Assembly (NCBI GenBank): GCA_012976225.1
Contig: JAAVVG010000004.1
Location: forward strand, 310,001 to 374,000
DNA: 64,000 bases
Reading direction: 5' to 3'
Origin: Golubevia sp. BC0850
Lineage: Eukaryota > Basidiomycota > Exobasidiomycetes > Golubeviales > Golubeviaceae
The translations under genes were made by a program, and so were the position numbers. The notes under the pieces are model-generated. The model had not been told where the DNA came from and made no database searches. It saw nothing but the letters and a program-made list of their open reading frames with translations. Position 1 is the stretch's first letter, and each line of letters opens with the position of its first letter. This document shows, in pieces, positions 1-11,391 of this stretch.

Positions 1-361
1 GGGCCTTGAAGAGAGGTGAAGGAAGTGGAAGGGGAGGAAGCGGTAAAGTGGGACGATGTTTCTGCTTGACTAACTTTCTGTTGCTTGACTTTACTTCGAG
101 ATTAAAATATCGAGGGAACAAAAGGAAAAGTTCAAGAAACTTGATGATACAGTTGGTAGGAGAAGGAAAGATGTTGGTGGAGGAGAGAGCAAGAGAATGA
201 GTGGAGTTTCAAAAGTGAATCGGCTCGATCTGAGAAAGGGTTGGAGGTCCTGGCGTGGAACAAATCCCAAATAGTGTAAGAAAGAATTGAGTATTGAAAA
301 GGGTAGAAGAAACAGTATAGTTGGAAATGGAAGGCAGAGGAGGAACAGAGGGGGAACTCAC

Positions 362-396
362 CTGCTGAGTTCCACCTGCTGGAGTGCTGGCTGCTG
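362..396 (-). other. Possible internal exon of a minus-strand gene running off the left edge
   Basis: On the minus strand a 35-base stretch is bounded by an acceptor (ACAG) and a strong donor (GTGAGT), the donor type used throughout this window. It would encode a short Gln-rich peptide. The rest of the gene would lie to the left of the window and in 400-1300, where I could not find a convincing start exon. No family can be assigned. Confidence 0.2.
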
Positions 397-1303
397 CTGT
401 GAGGTAACTGGGTATGCTTAACGGTTAAGAAGACTTCCAGGAGGATCCGATTAGAGGGACGGCAGTTATAAAATTAGAGCAATTGAGCAATCTTGAGAGA
501 GAGAAGAAAGAAGAAAGGAAACCTTTAAGATGGTAGAAGTGGTCCGTATAAGGGGGTAAGAGCGAAACTGAGTTCAGATCTGCGTTCAGGTCTATTAACC
601 CTGATTTTCTGCTGTCTTCCTTCCCCTCTTTGCTCTTTATGAAGACATTTTGAGTATTTTTTCTGTTCGCTCTTGTCAGATATCAACATGTCAGACAAGC
701 AGATCCAAAATATGGTCGTCATTGCTGAATCGAAGAGAACAGCACTTCACATCTCTTCAACTTCACGAGAGTAATGGGACCGGATGAAGGGCAGAGAATT
801 TTAAAAATGAACTTCTTACATTCTCTAGTCAAAATCCTTGCAGAAAAGTTGTCCCCTGGAGTGAGATGGGTTCCGTGAGATGAGATAGAGAGGTAGGTTG
901 GAGACGGAAAGTGCGTATTGATACTCAACGCGTTTCGCTGGAGTCCAACTTCTGAGCAAAGCGAGATTGGACCTTTGTCTATGTGGGTCGGGTTGAAGCT
1001 TGGGACTGCAGATAGTTAGGCTGGTGGAATGTGATGAGAATGAAGGTCGATTTTGGGCGTTCTTGTACCTACTTGTATAGATCGAGCTCTGTTCAGGATG
1101 GACGAGCCAATAGTAGAACTGCTCATCTTCAGAATTCTGTTGAAAGAGTTGAGAGGAAAAGTAATAGTACAGCCCAATAAGGACCGTTCATGACTCTGTA
1201 ATCTGTACCGCGTTCTCTCTTCAGTTCGCACCTTGCAAGCTTTCTTCAAAATCGAAACTACTTCTTCTCGTTCTCTCTCTATCTTCAGCCCAAGGCGCGC
1301 AGT
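397..1303. other. Intergenic, upstream of the SHPRH-like gene
   Basis: No coding region is supported here. Open frames in this stretch are short, and the long minus-strand frame at 1016-1453 is the shadow of the SHPRH-like first exon. The region probably holds promoter and 5' UTR sequence for the plus-strand gene at 1304 and perhaps for a minus-strand gene to the left. Confidence 0.4.
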
Positions 1304-4300
1304 ATGAATGAACGTCCTGACGGCTCTGCTGGAGAAGCCCAGGAACTCAAACAGAGATCTTCTCCGATCCCTTTCATCAAAGAAGAACCAATGGAAGCTG
1401 AAGACGTCAAGCCAGATCTTTCGCAAACCAATTCGACCATTTTCCCAATCCAACTTCTAGACAAGTCTCCACGCTCCGACTCAGACGATAGATTCATTCC
1501 AGTTCAAGTTCCAGAATTGGATTTCGAAGAACTGACTTTCCATCTAGACGTTACCAAACTATCTCAAGTCTTTCAACCACAAGTCAAGGTTAAGGTCGAG
1601 GAAGACGATCAAGGGTTCTCCATCATCGAGCCCTCTTACAGCTCAGAGAAGGCAATGGGAAAGAGAAAGGCCAATGCATCAGCTGGTCCATCTCAGCTCA
1701 AGAAGATCAAGCAGGAAGATGGGAACGAGGAGGAAAACTTCTTGGCTAGAACAAGTCTGCTCTTTGCCTTACGGCCTAAATCTTTAGATCCCCTTACTCC
1801 TATTTTTGGCAAGTCTTCTAATGCTATCAAATTGGAATGTGTTCCTCTTCACAGAATTCACGAAGAAAGCTTAATTCAGTAAGGTATTAAGTTATTAGAT
1901 AGAGATGGAAATCATTTACTAACTCTTCCAGTCTTGGAAGCTTTCAAGATCGAACCAAGTCGGTTCCCAGAGAGCTTCACTAATTCAGAATGGTTACCCT
2001 CTGCTATCGAACTCAAAGCTGAAGATTATCTTAACATCGATCGCAACATTATCATTCACGAGAACAATCCTTATCAACCACCTGATAAGTTAAAATCTTA
2101 TTCTAAATTCTATCTAGAACTTCAATCAGAGCTGTCTTTAACTCCTCTTTCATTCAAGACTCCTAATTCTGATCTAGCTGATCATTGGCTTCAAGTTATG
2201 AGTTTCTGCTGTCCCGGTCCTGAAGGAAGAGAAGAACAAAGACGTCAAGTAGTAGACGCATCATGGGCTATTCTAACCTAGTACCCGCTGATATGCCTGG
2301 ATTAAGTGCATCTCTTCAACCCGCTTCTTTCAAACCAAATCTATTCCCTTTTCAACGCAAGTCGGTAGAATTTATGGCCGGTAGAGAGGGAAGATTTATC
2401 GAAGGTGGAAGTGAAGGTTTAGTTCAAACTACCAAAGGTCCTAGTCAAATAGGTTTATGGTTCGAACAGATCGATGGAGACCTCTGCTTCAATTCACTTC
2501 ATTCCTTCTTCACTAGAGACAAGGACCTCGTCAGACGTAGTAACGTCAAAGGAGGAGTCTTTGCGGAGGAAATGGGTCTAGGAAAAACGATTGAACTCTT
2601 GGGAGTCGTCTTGTTAAATCAAGCTCCAGAGAGATCTTTCAGACCGCAGTACAACTCGAAAGAACTTCAAACTAGAGTCAAACCTGTATCGGCAACTTTG
2701 ATCGTTGCTCCAGAGACTCTACGTCAACAATGGATAGATGAAGCAAACCTACATGCGAAGGACTTGAGAGTCTACTCTTACACCGGCCATGCCAAAGCAA
2801 GTAAGGACACTCCAGAGGGATTGAACTGGCCTCAATGGATAGCAAAAAACTTCGACATGGTCGTGGTATCTTTTGAGGTCCTTCAAAGAGAGGTTCATGT
2901 CGCTAGAAAGGATCTGAGTCTTCCCAGAAGAAAGGCACCGGTATATGAAAGGACTCGTTCTCCGCTGGTGAGCTGAGAGGAGGAGAAGGCAAAAGGAAGT
3001 TTCTACAGATCAGAACAAGAGAAGAAAGTTTCCTCTCTGTTCATTTCGTGATTTCAGGACTGAACAGAGTCTCTCTTTCCTTTACCATAGATTCAAACCG
3101 ACTGGCATCGAGTTGTCATGGACGAAGTTCAGCTTATGAAAGGAAGCGGCAATGCAGCTGAAATTGTCTCGATGATCACAAGAGACTCTTCCATCGCTGT
3201 TTCAGGAACTCTCGTTAGGAAAGCTGAAGATCTCGCCCAAACTTTCGATTTCCTCAGAGTCGGACTCACTCGAAATGACTTCGTAAGACTCACACAACAG
3301 CCTTTACTGGCCCCAGCTCTAGTCTCAGCTCTCCAAGTACTAGTTACAAGGACCATGAAAGCCTCGGTTCAATCTGAGCTGAACATAGCCACTCAAACCA
3401 GAACTCTCGTTCCGCTCGAGCTTAATGGAATCGAGCTTGCTTTCTACAAAGATCTACTCCACAGATTCTTCGTCGAGGCTGGCTGCGATGAGAATGGAAA
3501 TCTAGAAGAAGACAAATCTTTCGATCGCCAAGTTTTGAGAAATCATCTTCTCTATCTACGTCAATGTTGCCTTCATCCTCAGCAAGTCTCCGGTTCTGCC
3601 CTGAATGGGGCCCTTGGCGCTCCGAATTCGGGTCTCAGGTCTATCGATGAGGTGCTAACAACCATGATAGACAAAGTCAAAGCAGAGCTCAACTCCGATA
3701 GAGCCTATCTTAAGAATAGAATTCAAGCAGCTCAACTAATGCTCGCTGATGTCACCCTACCGAACAGACAAGACAAGGCAAGAGTTCAACTAGAGACCTT
3801 AAAGGAGCAAATATCCGAGCGAGTCGCTCAATTAGACGAGGAAATCAAGCAATTGTCAATGGAGGAGGGAGGAGACGACGAGGACAGTGGGGATGAGGGA
3901 ATGGTCGGGGGGAAAACGTCGGGTCAAAGAGCCGGTTTCTTGAGACTTCGTAAAATAGAGTGGCTTGAACAACTTCATCGAGTACACCACTTTCTTGGAG
4001 CCGTCTATTTCCAGATGGCAGAACTGAAGGGAGACCCAAAGTGGAAGGATCTCGAAACCAAGTCTTATTCCGATGCCGAAGATCTTCGTAACTCTCTCTT
4101 TAGACAACCAAAGAAGAACATCGAAAAGTATCTCAGTCTTTTCAAGCAAGGCTTTGCCGAACTCGATCTGAAGGTCGAGGAGCTTATTCCCAAGCAGGAA
4201 TGGTTTCCGAAATGGGAAAATGGAAGCGCCAGAAGGTGAGTGTGATCCTTTCGCTTCCTCACTGAATCGAACTGGATTGAATCGGATCAATGTCATTCGG

Positions 4301-7000
4301 CCAGCTCCTTACTGACAGACCTCTAATTCCTCTCTCCCTCTCTCTGTTTTTGAAACAGTGCCCTCTACTTCAAGGATCTCAACAAGCTAGTAGACTTACT
4401 CACGGAGAACGCACATCTCGTCTTCGAATGGAGATCTCTCATAATCAACAAACTGTCACAGTCCGTCGATCGAGACGTCGGCCGAGAGAATGAAGAAGAC
4501 GATCAATATCAAGAGAACTTAGAAGCTCAACTCGAAGCCGAGAGTCATCTTGAAGTCTATCATCCGCTTTTGGCAGAGAGAGAGAAGATAGTGACTGGAA
4601 AGACAGCTCCTGGAGCTCTCAGTCGGCCTGCCACTCTGGTTCAATTGGAGGCAAGGTTCAAGGTGAGTGTCAATCATCCGATCAAACTTCGTACCATCTC
4701 GCCTGACTTTCTACCTCATGTCTCTCCATCACGTCTGTAGGAAGTCAAAGATCGTCATCCAAAATATGGTGTTCCTGAGCCTGAAGAATCAGAGGAGGAG
4801 GAAACTGCCGAAGGGGATGTCGTCAAGCAGCAGTATCTCAACCTGAAACGACTCGATAAGCTTCGTGCAAGAATTCGCTTAAAGCAAGACGCTCTCTCTG
4901 TAGAAGGTCTTGTCTCACAGCTATCAAACGTAAATGAGAAGCCAGAAGTAGATGAACCAGAGGAATCATCCGATGAGGACAAAGATGAGGATGAGGATGA
5001 TGAGTTCTTTGGGGAGGGGAAACGTGAACAAAAGAGAAAGGCAAAGAGTCTTAGAGATAAGAAGAAAAGAAAGGCGGAGAAGAAGAAAGAGAAGAAAAGA
5101 GAGAAAGAAAGGGAACTCGAAAAGGAAAAGGAGTGGGATGAAGTCGAGAGTGAGGGAAACGGCGAAGACATTCAGATGGAAGGAGAAGGAGTTGCGGAGA
5201 AAGAAGAGAAGATTCCTCTGACTGAAGAAGAGCTGCGTCAGGAAGTGGTCACAGCTCGTCAAGGAATGACCTTAGGTAGAGAGCTTTCAAAGGAACAGAG
5301 CTTTGCTCTGGCACGCTTCAAGAAAGAAGAAATACTACTTATGGAACTTTATAGAGCTCGTGCTGCATATTTCAAGTCGATGCAGGAATTCTCGGATGCA
5401 GTTCAAGACGTTTCGACAAGAGACCCAGGAAATGATCTAATGGATGCAGCTGAAGAGGAAAAGATTCTTTCTGAAGATATCAAGAAGAAGAAAATTAGGT
5501 TGAGGTATCTCAAGGAATTAGAAAATGCTCAATCTTCTTCTGATACGAATGACGAAGGAAGACTTTGCTTTATCTGCACTGATCAAATTAGGACTGGAAT
5601 TTTGACTGAAGTGAGTAAAGACTCTTCAGACTTTGAAGAACGTGAGCGGACGAAACCTCAAAGCTAACCTTATTCATTCCTTCCTTTTGACAGTGCGGTC
5701 ACATCACCTGCGAAAGGTGTTTCAAGAACTGGACCGAATCATCCAATGTCTGCCCTGCCTGTAGAGCTGGAGTCAGTATCAAGTCCTCCCACAGGATTGT
5801 CTACAAGAAGGCTACGGAAGCGGAGACCCAGTGTCCCAAACCTCCTGCATTCGAAGGTGGTCCTTCTAGTATCGTAACTCGTGCTTCAAAGCAGTATGAA
5901 TTCAATGAAATGGATGAGAATCATCAAGCGTGAGTGTCGTATTCCTTCAGGCTTTTCCTTTGATGTTACCTGACATCTCATCTTCCCTTTCGACTCAACA
6001 GCGAAGTCTCACGTATCCCTGTCATCGGACGTTTCGGAACCAAGTTAGAGTTCTTACTCCAGCACTTGATTCATATCGACGCCACTAGCAGAGATAAGAC
6101 CTTAGTCTTCACTTCCTTCTCTAGAGGGTTGGATTTTGTAGCCGAATCCTTGAAAAGAAACGCCATCAGATTCGAAAGGTTGAATAGTGGAGCCTCAGCT
6201 GGCAGAGCGGTAGAAAGATTCAAAGAGGATGATAGAGTCAACGTGTTACTTCTTCACTCTGAAAGTCAGGTGAGTTGATGCGAGGAAAAAGGAGAGATGA
6301 CGAGCGGGTTGTTGAGCTTTCTCCCCCTCTTCCTCTCCCAAATCAAAGTCTTCCGGTCTGAACTTACTCTGTGCATCTAGAGTCTTCTTCATGGAACCTC
6401 TAGTCAATCATGCTTTCGAACTTCAAGCGATTGCAAGAGTTTCGAGAATTGGTGCTACTAGGTGAGTCTCACTTTCGATTCCCATCTCCTGCCTTCTACA
6501 AACAATCCGAGCGCTGATCAACTCTCTCCTTTTTTCACTACAGGGTCTCTCACATCTATTGTCTCTACGTCAAAGACACTGTCGAAGAAAGGATTCTCAA
6601 CCTAGCCGCTAAAAGGAAAAGATCTCTTTACCTGAAGAATGGAAATGAAGAACAAATTAATTCCTCAATCTTGGACGTCAAGAGTAGAGAAGATCAACCT
6701 GCATCTGCTATCAAGAAGCTTGATGCTAAAGGAGATTTCGTTTCAAATGACAAGGATTTACTTGCTTGTCTTTTTGATGATAGAGAAGCTGATGGAGGTT
6801 CGAAGGATGATGAACAAACTCATCGTCGTGAAGATAGTTCATCTTCTCAAGTGAGTTCTTAAAAGAATGAGTTGTTACAAAAATTTGGTCATCCTGAAAC
6901 TGCGTCTTTGGCTAATCTTTCGCTTTGCTTCTTCTGCTCTTGCTTACCTTTCCAGGCTGGCAATTCTCATACTGGACCATCCGGAGCTGCAGCTTCCTAA
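1304..7000 (+). CDS. SNF2-family helicase with RING finger, SHPRH/Irc20-type E3 ubiquitin ligase
   Basis: This is a nuclear SNF2 ATPase split by a RING finger, the arrangement of human SHPRH and yeast Irc20, which act in DNA damage tolerance and recombination. Likely coding exons are 1304-1886, 1934-2280, about 2281-2965, 3091-4235, 4359-4662, 4741-5610, 5694-5929, 6002-6269, 6349-6461, 6544-6850 and 6956-7000, about 1,630 residues. The Walker A motif reads EEMGLGKT (near 2568) and the box II motif reads MDEVQ (3118). The RING spans an intron, with CFIC at 5568, CGHITCERC at 5694 and CPAC near 5752. The helicase C domain follows, with LVFTSF, SSGLNLL and the motif VI-like QAIARVSRIG. Length fits the family. 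The 5' part is odd: joins near 1886/1934 and 2280 are each one base out of frame with any canonical splice I can see. The core assignment is secure; those joins are not. Confidence 0.88.
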
Positions 7001-8232
7001 GCCGGTCCTTCTCAAGCCGGTCCATCTCAACCTAGACCACCTCAAAACAGACTTTCTGAAGCTTGACCTGGAAGTTTAGCTTTCTCAAGCTAGAGGAACA
7101 AGGTCATTGATCTCAGACCACGAACTCAAGCTCGACCAAAAAAAAGGTTAGAGACTTCTAAATCCCCTTTCCCTATCTAATTACAATGTTGATAAATTTC
7201 CCTTTCCCATTTCCCCAAACGAAAGTGAACCAAGTTCACATCCTCTGATAGAAAAGAAATCTTCATAGAAAATCCATAAACTCTCTCGCCAGCATCTCCT
7301 TTCTTGTTTTTCCCATCAATATTCAATTTATTTCTCAATGTAATCATCGTCTATCAATCCCATCATTCAATTTCAAAGTTCAATCAAGAGTGTGACCACG
7401 GAAAGTTTTCGCCTTTTTGGATGTCGTGTGAGTCGATGGAAGCTGTTAGGAAAAGAAATGTGCCTGAATTCTTCGAGACGAGATTGAGTAGAGTACAAAG
7501 GTAAAGAGAAGCAGAAAGTTAAAGTTCTTGAAATGAGAAATGGGGTTTGAAAGTGAAAAAATGGTATGCAAAGAAGAGAGAAAGAAAAGAAAGAAAGAAA
7601 AAAGAAAACAGTCGAGACAGAGAGGCTTTGAAGATAGAAAAGAGGTTCGAGAATCTTTGATGAAATAAGAAGAGGGAAACAAATTCGAAATCAAGAGCAG
7701 AAGAGTTTTTGAAGAAGGAGAATCCTGAAGAGAAACGAGTGGGTCTGGATTGTTGAATCCTGTCTTGCACCTTTGGTTTGAAATTGAACCGGACTTTCTA
7801 CTAAATTGAGAATTCTTGAATCCAAAAAAGTTTGCTATGATTCCAGGATTTGATTCTTGAGCTTCTCAATTCGCCTTTATAACTTGTGATCTAAACCATG
7901 AATTAATGGGAATCTCAGGGTTCCCTTCGATCATCTTCCCTCTTAAATTAGCTCTTTCAGTAGGCTCTAAATCAAATCTGACAGAAACAACTTTGAGAAG
8001 TCGAAAACAAATGGCTGAGTAGGGTGAACTGAGGATCTGATTTGATTTTGAGCTTCCAACTTCCTTTCCAAGGGTCGACTTACTTCTAGTCTCTGTGTTT
8101 GCGAACTAGGTGACTTAATCCCTTTTCTCTAATATTTATAGTTCTTCTTTTCTTCACGTCCAAACTCCAATCCCAGTCCTGGCTCTAATTCTCTCTAATC
8201 ATTTCTACTTCCCTTCTCCCAAGATCCTTCCT
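7001..8232. other. Intergenic, convergent 3' ends
   Basis: This stretch lies between the stop of the SHPRH-like gene and the stop of the bL28m gene, which point toward each other. It is AT-rich with GA-rich runs around 7500-7700. Only short frames without family features occur. I see no RNA gene or repeat. Confidence 0.5.
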
Positions 8233-8754
8233 CTACATCGAAGCTCTCTCACTTGCACTCTCACTTAACCCTCCCGTCGATTTCTTTACTTCAATCAACT
8301 GGCTTTCCACCCTTTTCCTCTCTTCCAATCTCCTCCCCAATTTCTCTCTCAAACCTCTACCAAATTCACCCAAAACCTCATCTTTAGTTCCAACCAAATA
8401 TCTATCCAATCCACCCAATTTCCTAATGGTTCTCATAGCACCAGTAGTCAATTTCAATTCCACCATTTTCCCTAGAACTTCTGAGAAGAGTTTGGTTTTT
8501 TGAAGGTTTGGAGACCAAGTTCTTGGAGTTTTATGTCTCGATTTAGGTAAATTGTTACCAGATTGTAAAACTGAGCCATCGTATAAACCTCTTTGAGATC
8601 TTTTGAAGACTCTACCTGCTAAAGTTGCTTCTAATAAAGTTGGTCTAGAAGATGGTGATGAACGTGAAGAAGTTTTACCTGATTGACCTGATCCAGATCC
8701 TCGAGAACCTCGATATGTTGTTCGAGAGGAGAATCGAATCATTGAAGAGAACAT
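8233..8754 (-). CDS. MRPL24: Mitochondrial ribosomal protein bL28m (yeast Mrpl24 type)
   Basis: This single-exon gene of 173 residues encodes a large-subunit protein of the mitochondrial ribosome. The first 40 or so residues are rich in Arg, Ser and Thr and nearly free of acidic residues, as expected for a mitochondrial targeting peptide. The L28 core follows, with GLYDGSVLQSGNNLPKSRHK, then TPRTWSPNLQ and a LTTGAMRTIRKLGGLDRYL stretch typical of fungal bL28m. I chose the ATG at 8754 (MFSSMIRFSSR); the frame extends further upstream only through a TTG codon. It is divergent from IMP4, with about 156 bp between the start codons, so the two may share a promoter region. Confidence 0.85.
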   Translation of the reverse strand: MFSSMIRFSSRTTYRGSRGSGSGQSGKTSSRSSPSSRPTLLEATLAGRVFKRSQRGLYDGSVLQSGNNLPKSRHKTPRTWSPNLQKTKLFSEVLGKMVELKLTTGAMRTIRKLGGLDRYLVGTKDEVLGEFGRGLREKLGRRLEERKRVESQLIEVKKSTGGLSESASERASM

Positions 8755-8910
8755 GACTGTAAGTGTAAGGGTTGATAGCAATCAATTTGAAGTTGCTTAG
8801 ATTGGCTTTAGGATTCGGATCGGATTTGAGAATGAGTTGAAGATGTGGTGGTTCGAGAGAAGACGTTGCAATTCTTCTTTACCTCCAACAACATCAACTT
8901 GAAATCAATC
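8755..8910. promoter_or_regulatory. Short bidirectional promoter region, MRPL24/IMP4
   Basis: These 156 bases separate the start codons of two divergent genes for ribosome-related proteins. The sequence must hold both 5' UTRs and core promoters. I recognise no TATA box or known factor site, so this is inferred from position only. Confidence 0.4.
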
Positions 8911-10345
8911 ATGGTAAGTCAAAGTCAGAGAAGTCAAAGTCAGAGTCTAAAACCAAAGCTGAATTGAAAATGTTCTCATTATCACCATTCACTAACTCGA
9001 CCTTCCCAGCTTCGTCGACAATCACGAGAACGTCGAGAGTACATTTATCGAAAATCTTTAGAAGCAAAGGAAACTCAAATTTGGGAAAGGAAACAAAAAA
9101 TCAAGCAGCTGTTAGCAGAGGGGAAACCCATTCCAGCAGATTTGAAGGCAGATGCTACTGCAGATGGTTTCAGTACAGCTTTGAGAATGGATGCAACTCA
9201 GGATGGTGAGTTAGAAACCAGGTGAAGGTGTAGAGGAGAAAGGTCAAGAGAGGGGAGGACAGCCTTGAATTCAGCTTCAACAGATGACTGGGTCTTTCTG
9301 TTTCTTTATGAAAATGGATCTGGTCTTTGCAGTGTTTGAATTTGGGAGGAGAGTGGATAGATGTATAGTCAAAGTAGCCTTCTCAAAGAGTCATTGCCAC
9401 AATTCATAACCTCCCCCCCCCTCCCTTGTCTCTCTCAGCTCCTTCAACTTCAATAGACGATGAATACTCTTCAGCAGGACAATATGATCCAAAGATTCTA
9501 ATCACAACTTCTCGATCCCCATCCTCCAGATTAACTCAGTTCGCCAAAGAACTTCGATTAATTTTCCCCAATTCAACTCGATTAAATCGTGGAGGATATA
9601 CAATGTCAGAATTAGGTTCAGCATCTAGATCAAATGGAATGACAGATTTAATAGTAGTTCATGAACATAGAGGTGTACCAGATGCAATGGTAATCTCTCA
9701 TTTCCCTCATGGTCCAACTTTACTTTTCACTCTTCATAATGTTGTTTTAAGACATGAAGTTCTCAGTGGTTTGGGTGTAGATCAGAGTACTGTTTCAGAA
9801 CAATATCCTCATTTGATTTTTGATGGGTTTGGGAGTAAATTGGGAGAGAGAGTTAAAAATGCTTTGAGGTTTTTATTCCCTAGTTGCAAAGATGATAGTA
9901 AAAGAGTCATGACTTTTAAGAATGAAAGGGATTTCATTAGTTTTAGGTGAGTAAGGGAGTTTCTTTTCGGAAGAGGTGAAAAACGAGGAGTGGGGGTTCT
10001 TTTCCTTTGTTCAGAAAGAACCTCCGGGTCTGTTTCTCTCTTGTCCGAAACCTTACTGACTCTCTCCTCTCATCCTCTCTGGTTACAATTCTCAACCCAT
10101 TCCTCTTTCAACTCCTTTTTCTTTCTCATCCTTTCCCTATTTCTCTCCTTCTTCACTGCCCACCCTCCAGACATCACGTCTTTCTAAAAACCTCTCATCG
10201 AGAAGTTTCTCTAGCTGAAGTAGGTCCTCGTTTCGACTTGAGACCTTATGAGATAAGACAAGGTACTCTAGAACAAAAAGAAGCTGACGTGGAATGGCAG
10301 CTTAGGAATTATACGAATTCTGCTAGGAAGAAGAATGTTCTTTAG
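8911..10345 (+). CDS. IMP4: U3 snoRNP protein IMP4 (Brix domain)
   Basis: Imp4 is part of the U3 snoRNP/SSU processome in the nucleolus and is needed for early 18S pre-rRNA cleavage. Exons are 8911-8913, 9010-9205, 9439-9946 and 10171-10345, giving 293 residues, close to human IMP4 (291). Exon 1 is only the ATG. The N-terminal helix contains [18 protein letters not shown]. The Brix domain has [69 protein letters not shown] and the C-terminal [20 protein letters not shown]. All are hallmark Imp4 blocks in the expected order, and every intron has GT-AG ends that keep the frame. Confidence 0.95.
9413..9421. repeat. C homopolymer in the polypyrimidine tract of IMP4 intron 2
   Basis: A run of nine C lies just before the acceptor of IMP4 intron 2 (acceptor at 9438). 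Such runs are common indel sites in sequencing. Confidence 0.8.
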
Positions 10346-10507
10346 AGTAGAGGTGGAGGTGATTCGAGGTTGCTTTTCGAGAGAGAGAGAGAAAAGACTT
10401 TGTACTTTTAGTTTTGATCATTTTTGCATACTTCAGTTTTTATGTCATAGGTTTATTCAATGGCTCGTCTTTGGTGTGGTTCGGAAGAAGGCAATCTCTC
10501 TAAAAGT

Positions 10508-10518
10508 CCCCCCCCCCC
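10508..10518. repeat. C homopolymer downstream of IMP4
   Basis: A run of eleven C lies between the IMP4 stop and the 3' end of the convergent GNAT-like gene. No function is suggested. Confidence 0.8.
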
Positions 10519-10596
10519 TCTAAGAAACAAGACAAACACCGGGAAAATCAACTATCCTAAATAAATACAAAACATGAAAAAGGGTATTCGATCCAT

Positions 10597-11391
10597 TTAC
10601 TTCCTTCCCCCATGTCGTTTCTCCACCTTTTCTATCAATTCTTCCCTCTTCCCATTCTCCCAATCCAGTTTCTTCAAACAATAAATCACAGCTCTCTCCT
10701 CATCACATTTTTCTTCCTTCATTAAATCCTTTAAGCTCTGTGTCAATTCGTCCGAATCAGCCTCCAAAACTTTCAACTTCAAGACTTTCTCCATCCAACC
10801 TCTCATCGGACTATTTTTATGATGAGTTACCACAAAGATCTTGCTTAATCCAAACCCTCTTTTATCTCCTGAATTAACCTTTGGATCTGGTATTGGATTA
10901 TAGATTGATGTTGGAAAATCAAAACCTAAACTGAAAACACTTATCATAGCTTCCGTGAAAATCCCATTGTTCTGAGATTTCGAAGGTAAAATCACTCCCA
11001 TTTCTCCAATTCTTTCCTTCAATTTTCCCTTATTCTCTGAAGTTTCTATGTTTTTCACTGTTTTCTCCTCTTCATCAAATCCTTCTCCCTCCATCCTTAA
11101 CAGAGCAAGTCTCCCACCCCAAGTGTAAGATTTCCCGTCCTCTGATGAGATGTGAATGTCGAATGGCATCCTTGTCCTGTCCATTGCTTGTTTTTGACTC
11201 ATTTCTAAACATTCTTCAAAGGTTGTGGTTCCATCGTAGGATTTCTTTAGGTACTTCATTGCTTCTTTGTCGGTAGTCACAAGCGAATGAAAATGTTTCA
11301 CTGCCTCTAAGCTCGTCCTCGGATAGACCAGGTTGAATCTTGAGGTGTGAGAAGTTAAGGTAAATGGTGGGTAATATGAATTTTGTGCCAT
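10597..11391 (-). CDS. GNAT-like N-acetyltransferase (RimJ/RimL type), substrate unknown
   Basis: This single-exon protein has 264 residues. The start FTLTS near residues 10-14, followed by a long helix (EAVKHFHSLVTTDKEAMKYL), is the opening seen in Acetyltransf_3 proteins. Around residues 129-155, GEMGVILPSKSQNNGIFTEA resembles the acetyl-CoA loop of GNAT enzymes (QNNGIF in the place of Q/R-x-x-G-x-G/A), followed by a strand and GLSKIFVVTHHKNSPMRGWM, which matches the late GNAT block with its conserved Asn. The middle, near residues 100-125, is a charged low-complexity insertion. The C-terminal 60 residues are Lys/Glu-rich. No substrate can be inferred, and the P-loop departs from consensus, so activity is uncertain. 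It is convergent with IMP4. Confidence 0.55.
   Translation of the reverse strand: MAQNSYYPPFTLTSHTSRFNLVYPRTSLEAVKHFHSLVTTDKEAMKYLKKSYDGTTTFEECLEMSQKQAMDRTRMPFDIHISSEDGKSYTWGGRLALLRMEGEGFDEEEKTVKNIETSENKGKLKERIGEMGVILPSKSQNNGIFTEAMISVFSLGFDFPTSIYNPIPDPKVNSGDKRGFGLSKIFVVTHHKNSPMRGWMEKVLKLKVLEADSDELTQSLKDLMKEEKCDEERAVIYCLKKLDWENGKREELIEKVEKRHGGRK

Noticed and set aside
4755-5262. Long minus-strand open frames opposite the SHPRH-like gene
   Set aside because: They are antisense shadows of the Lys/Glu-rich linker; Ser/Phe-rich translation is the mirror of that composition.
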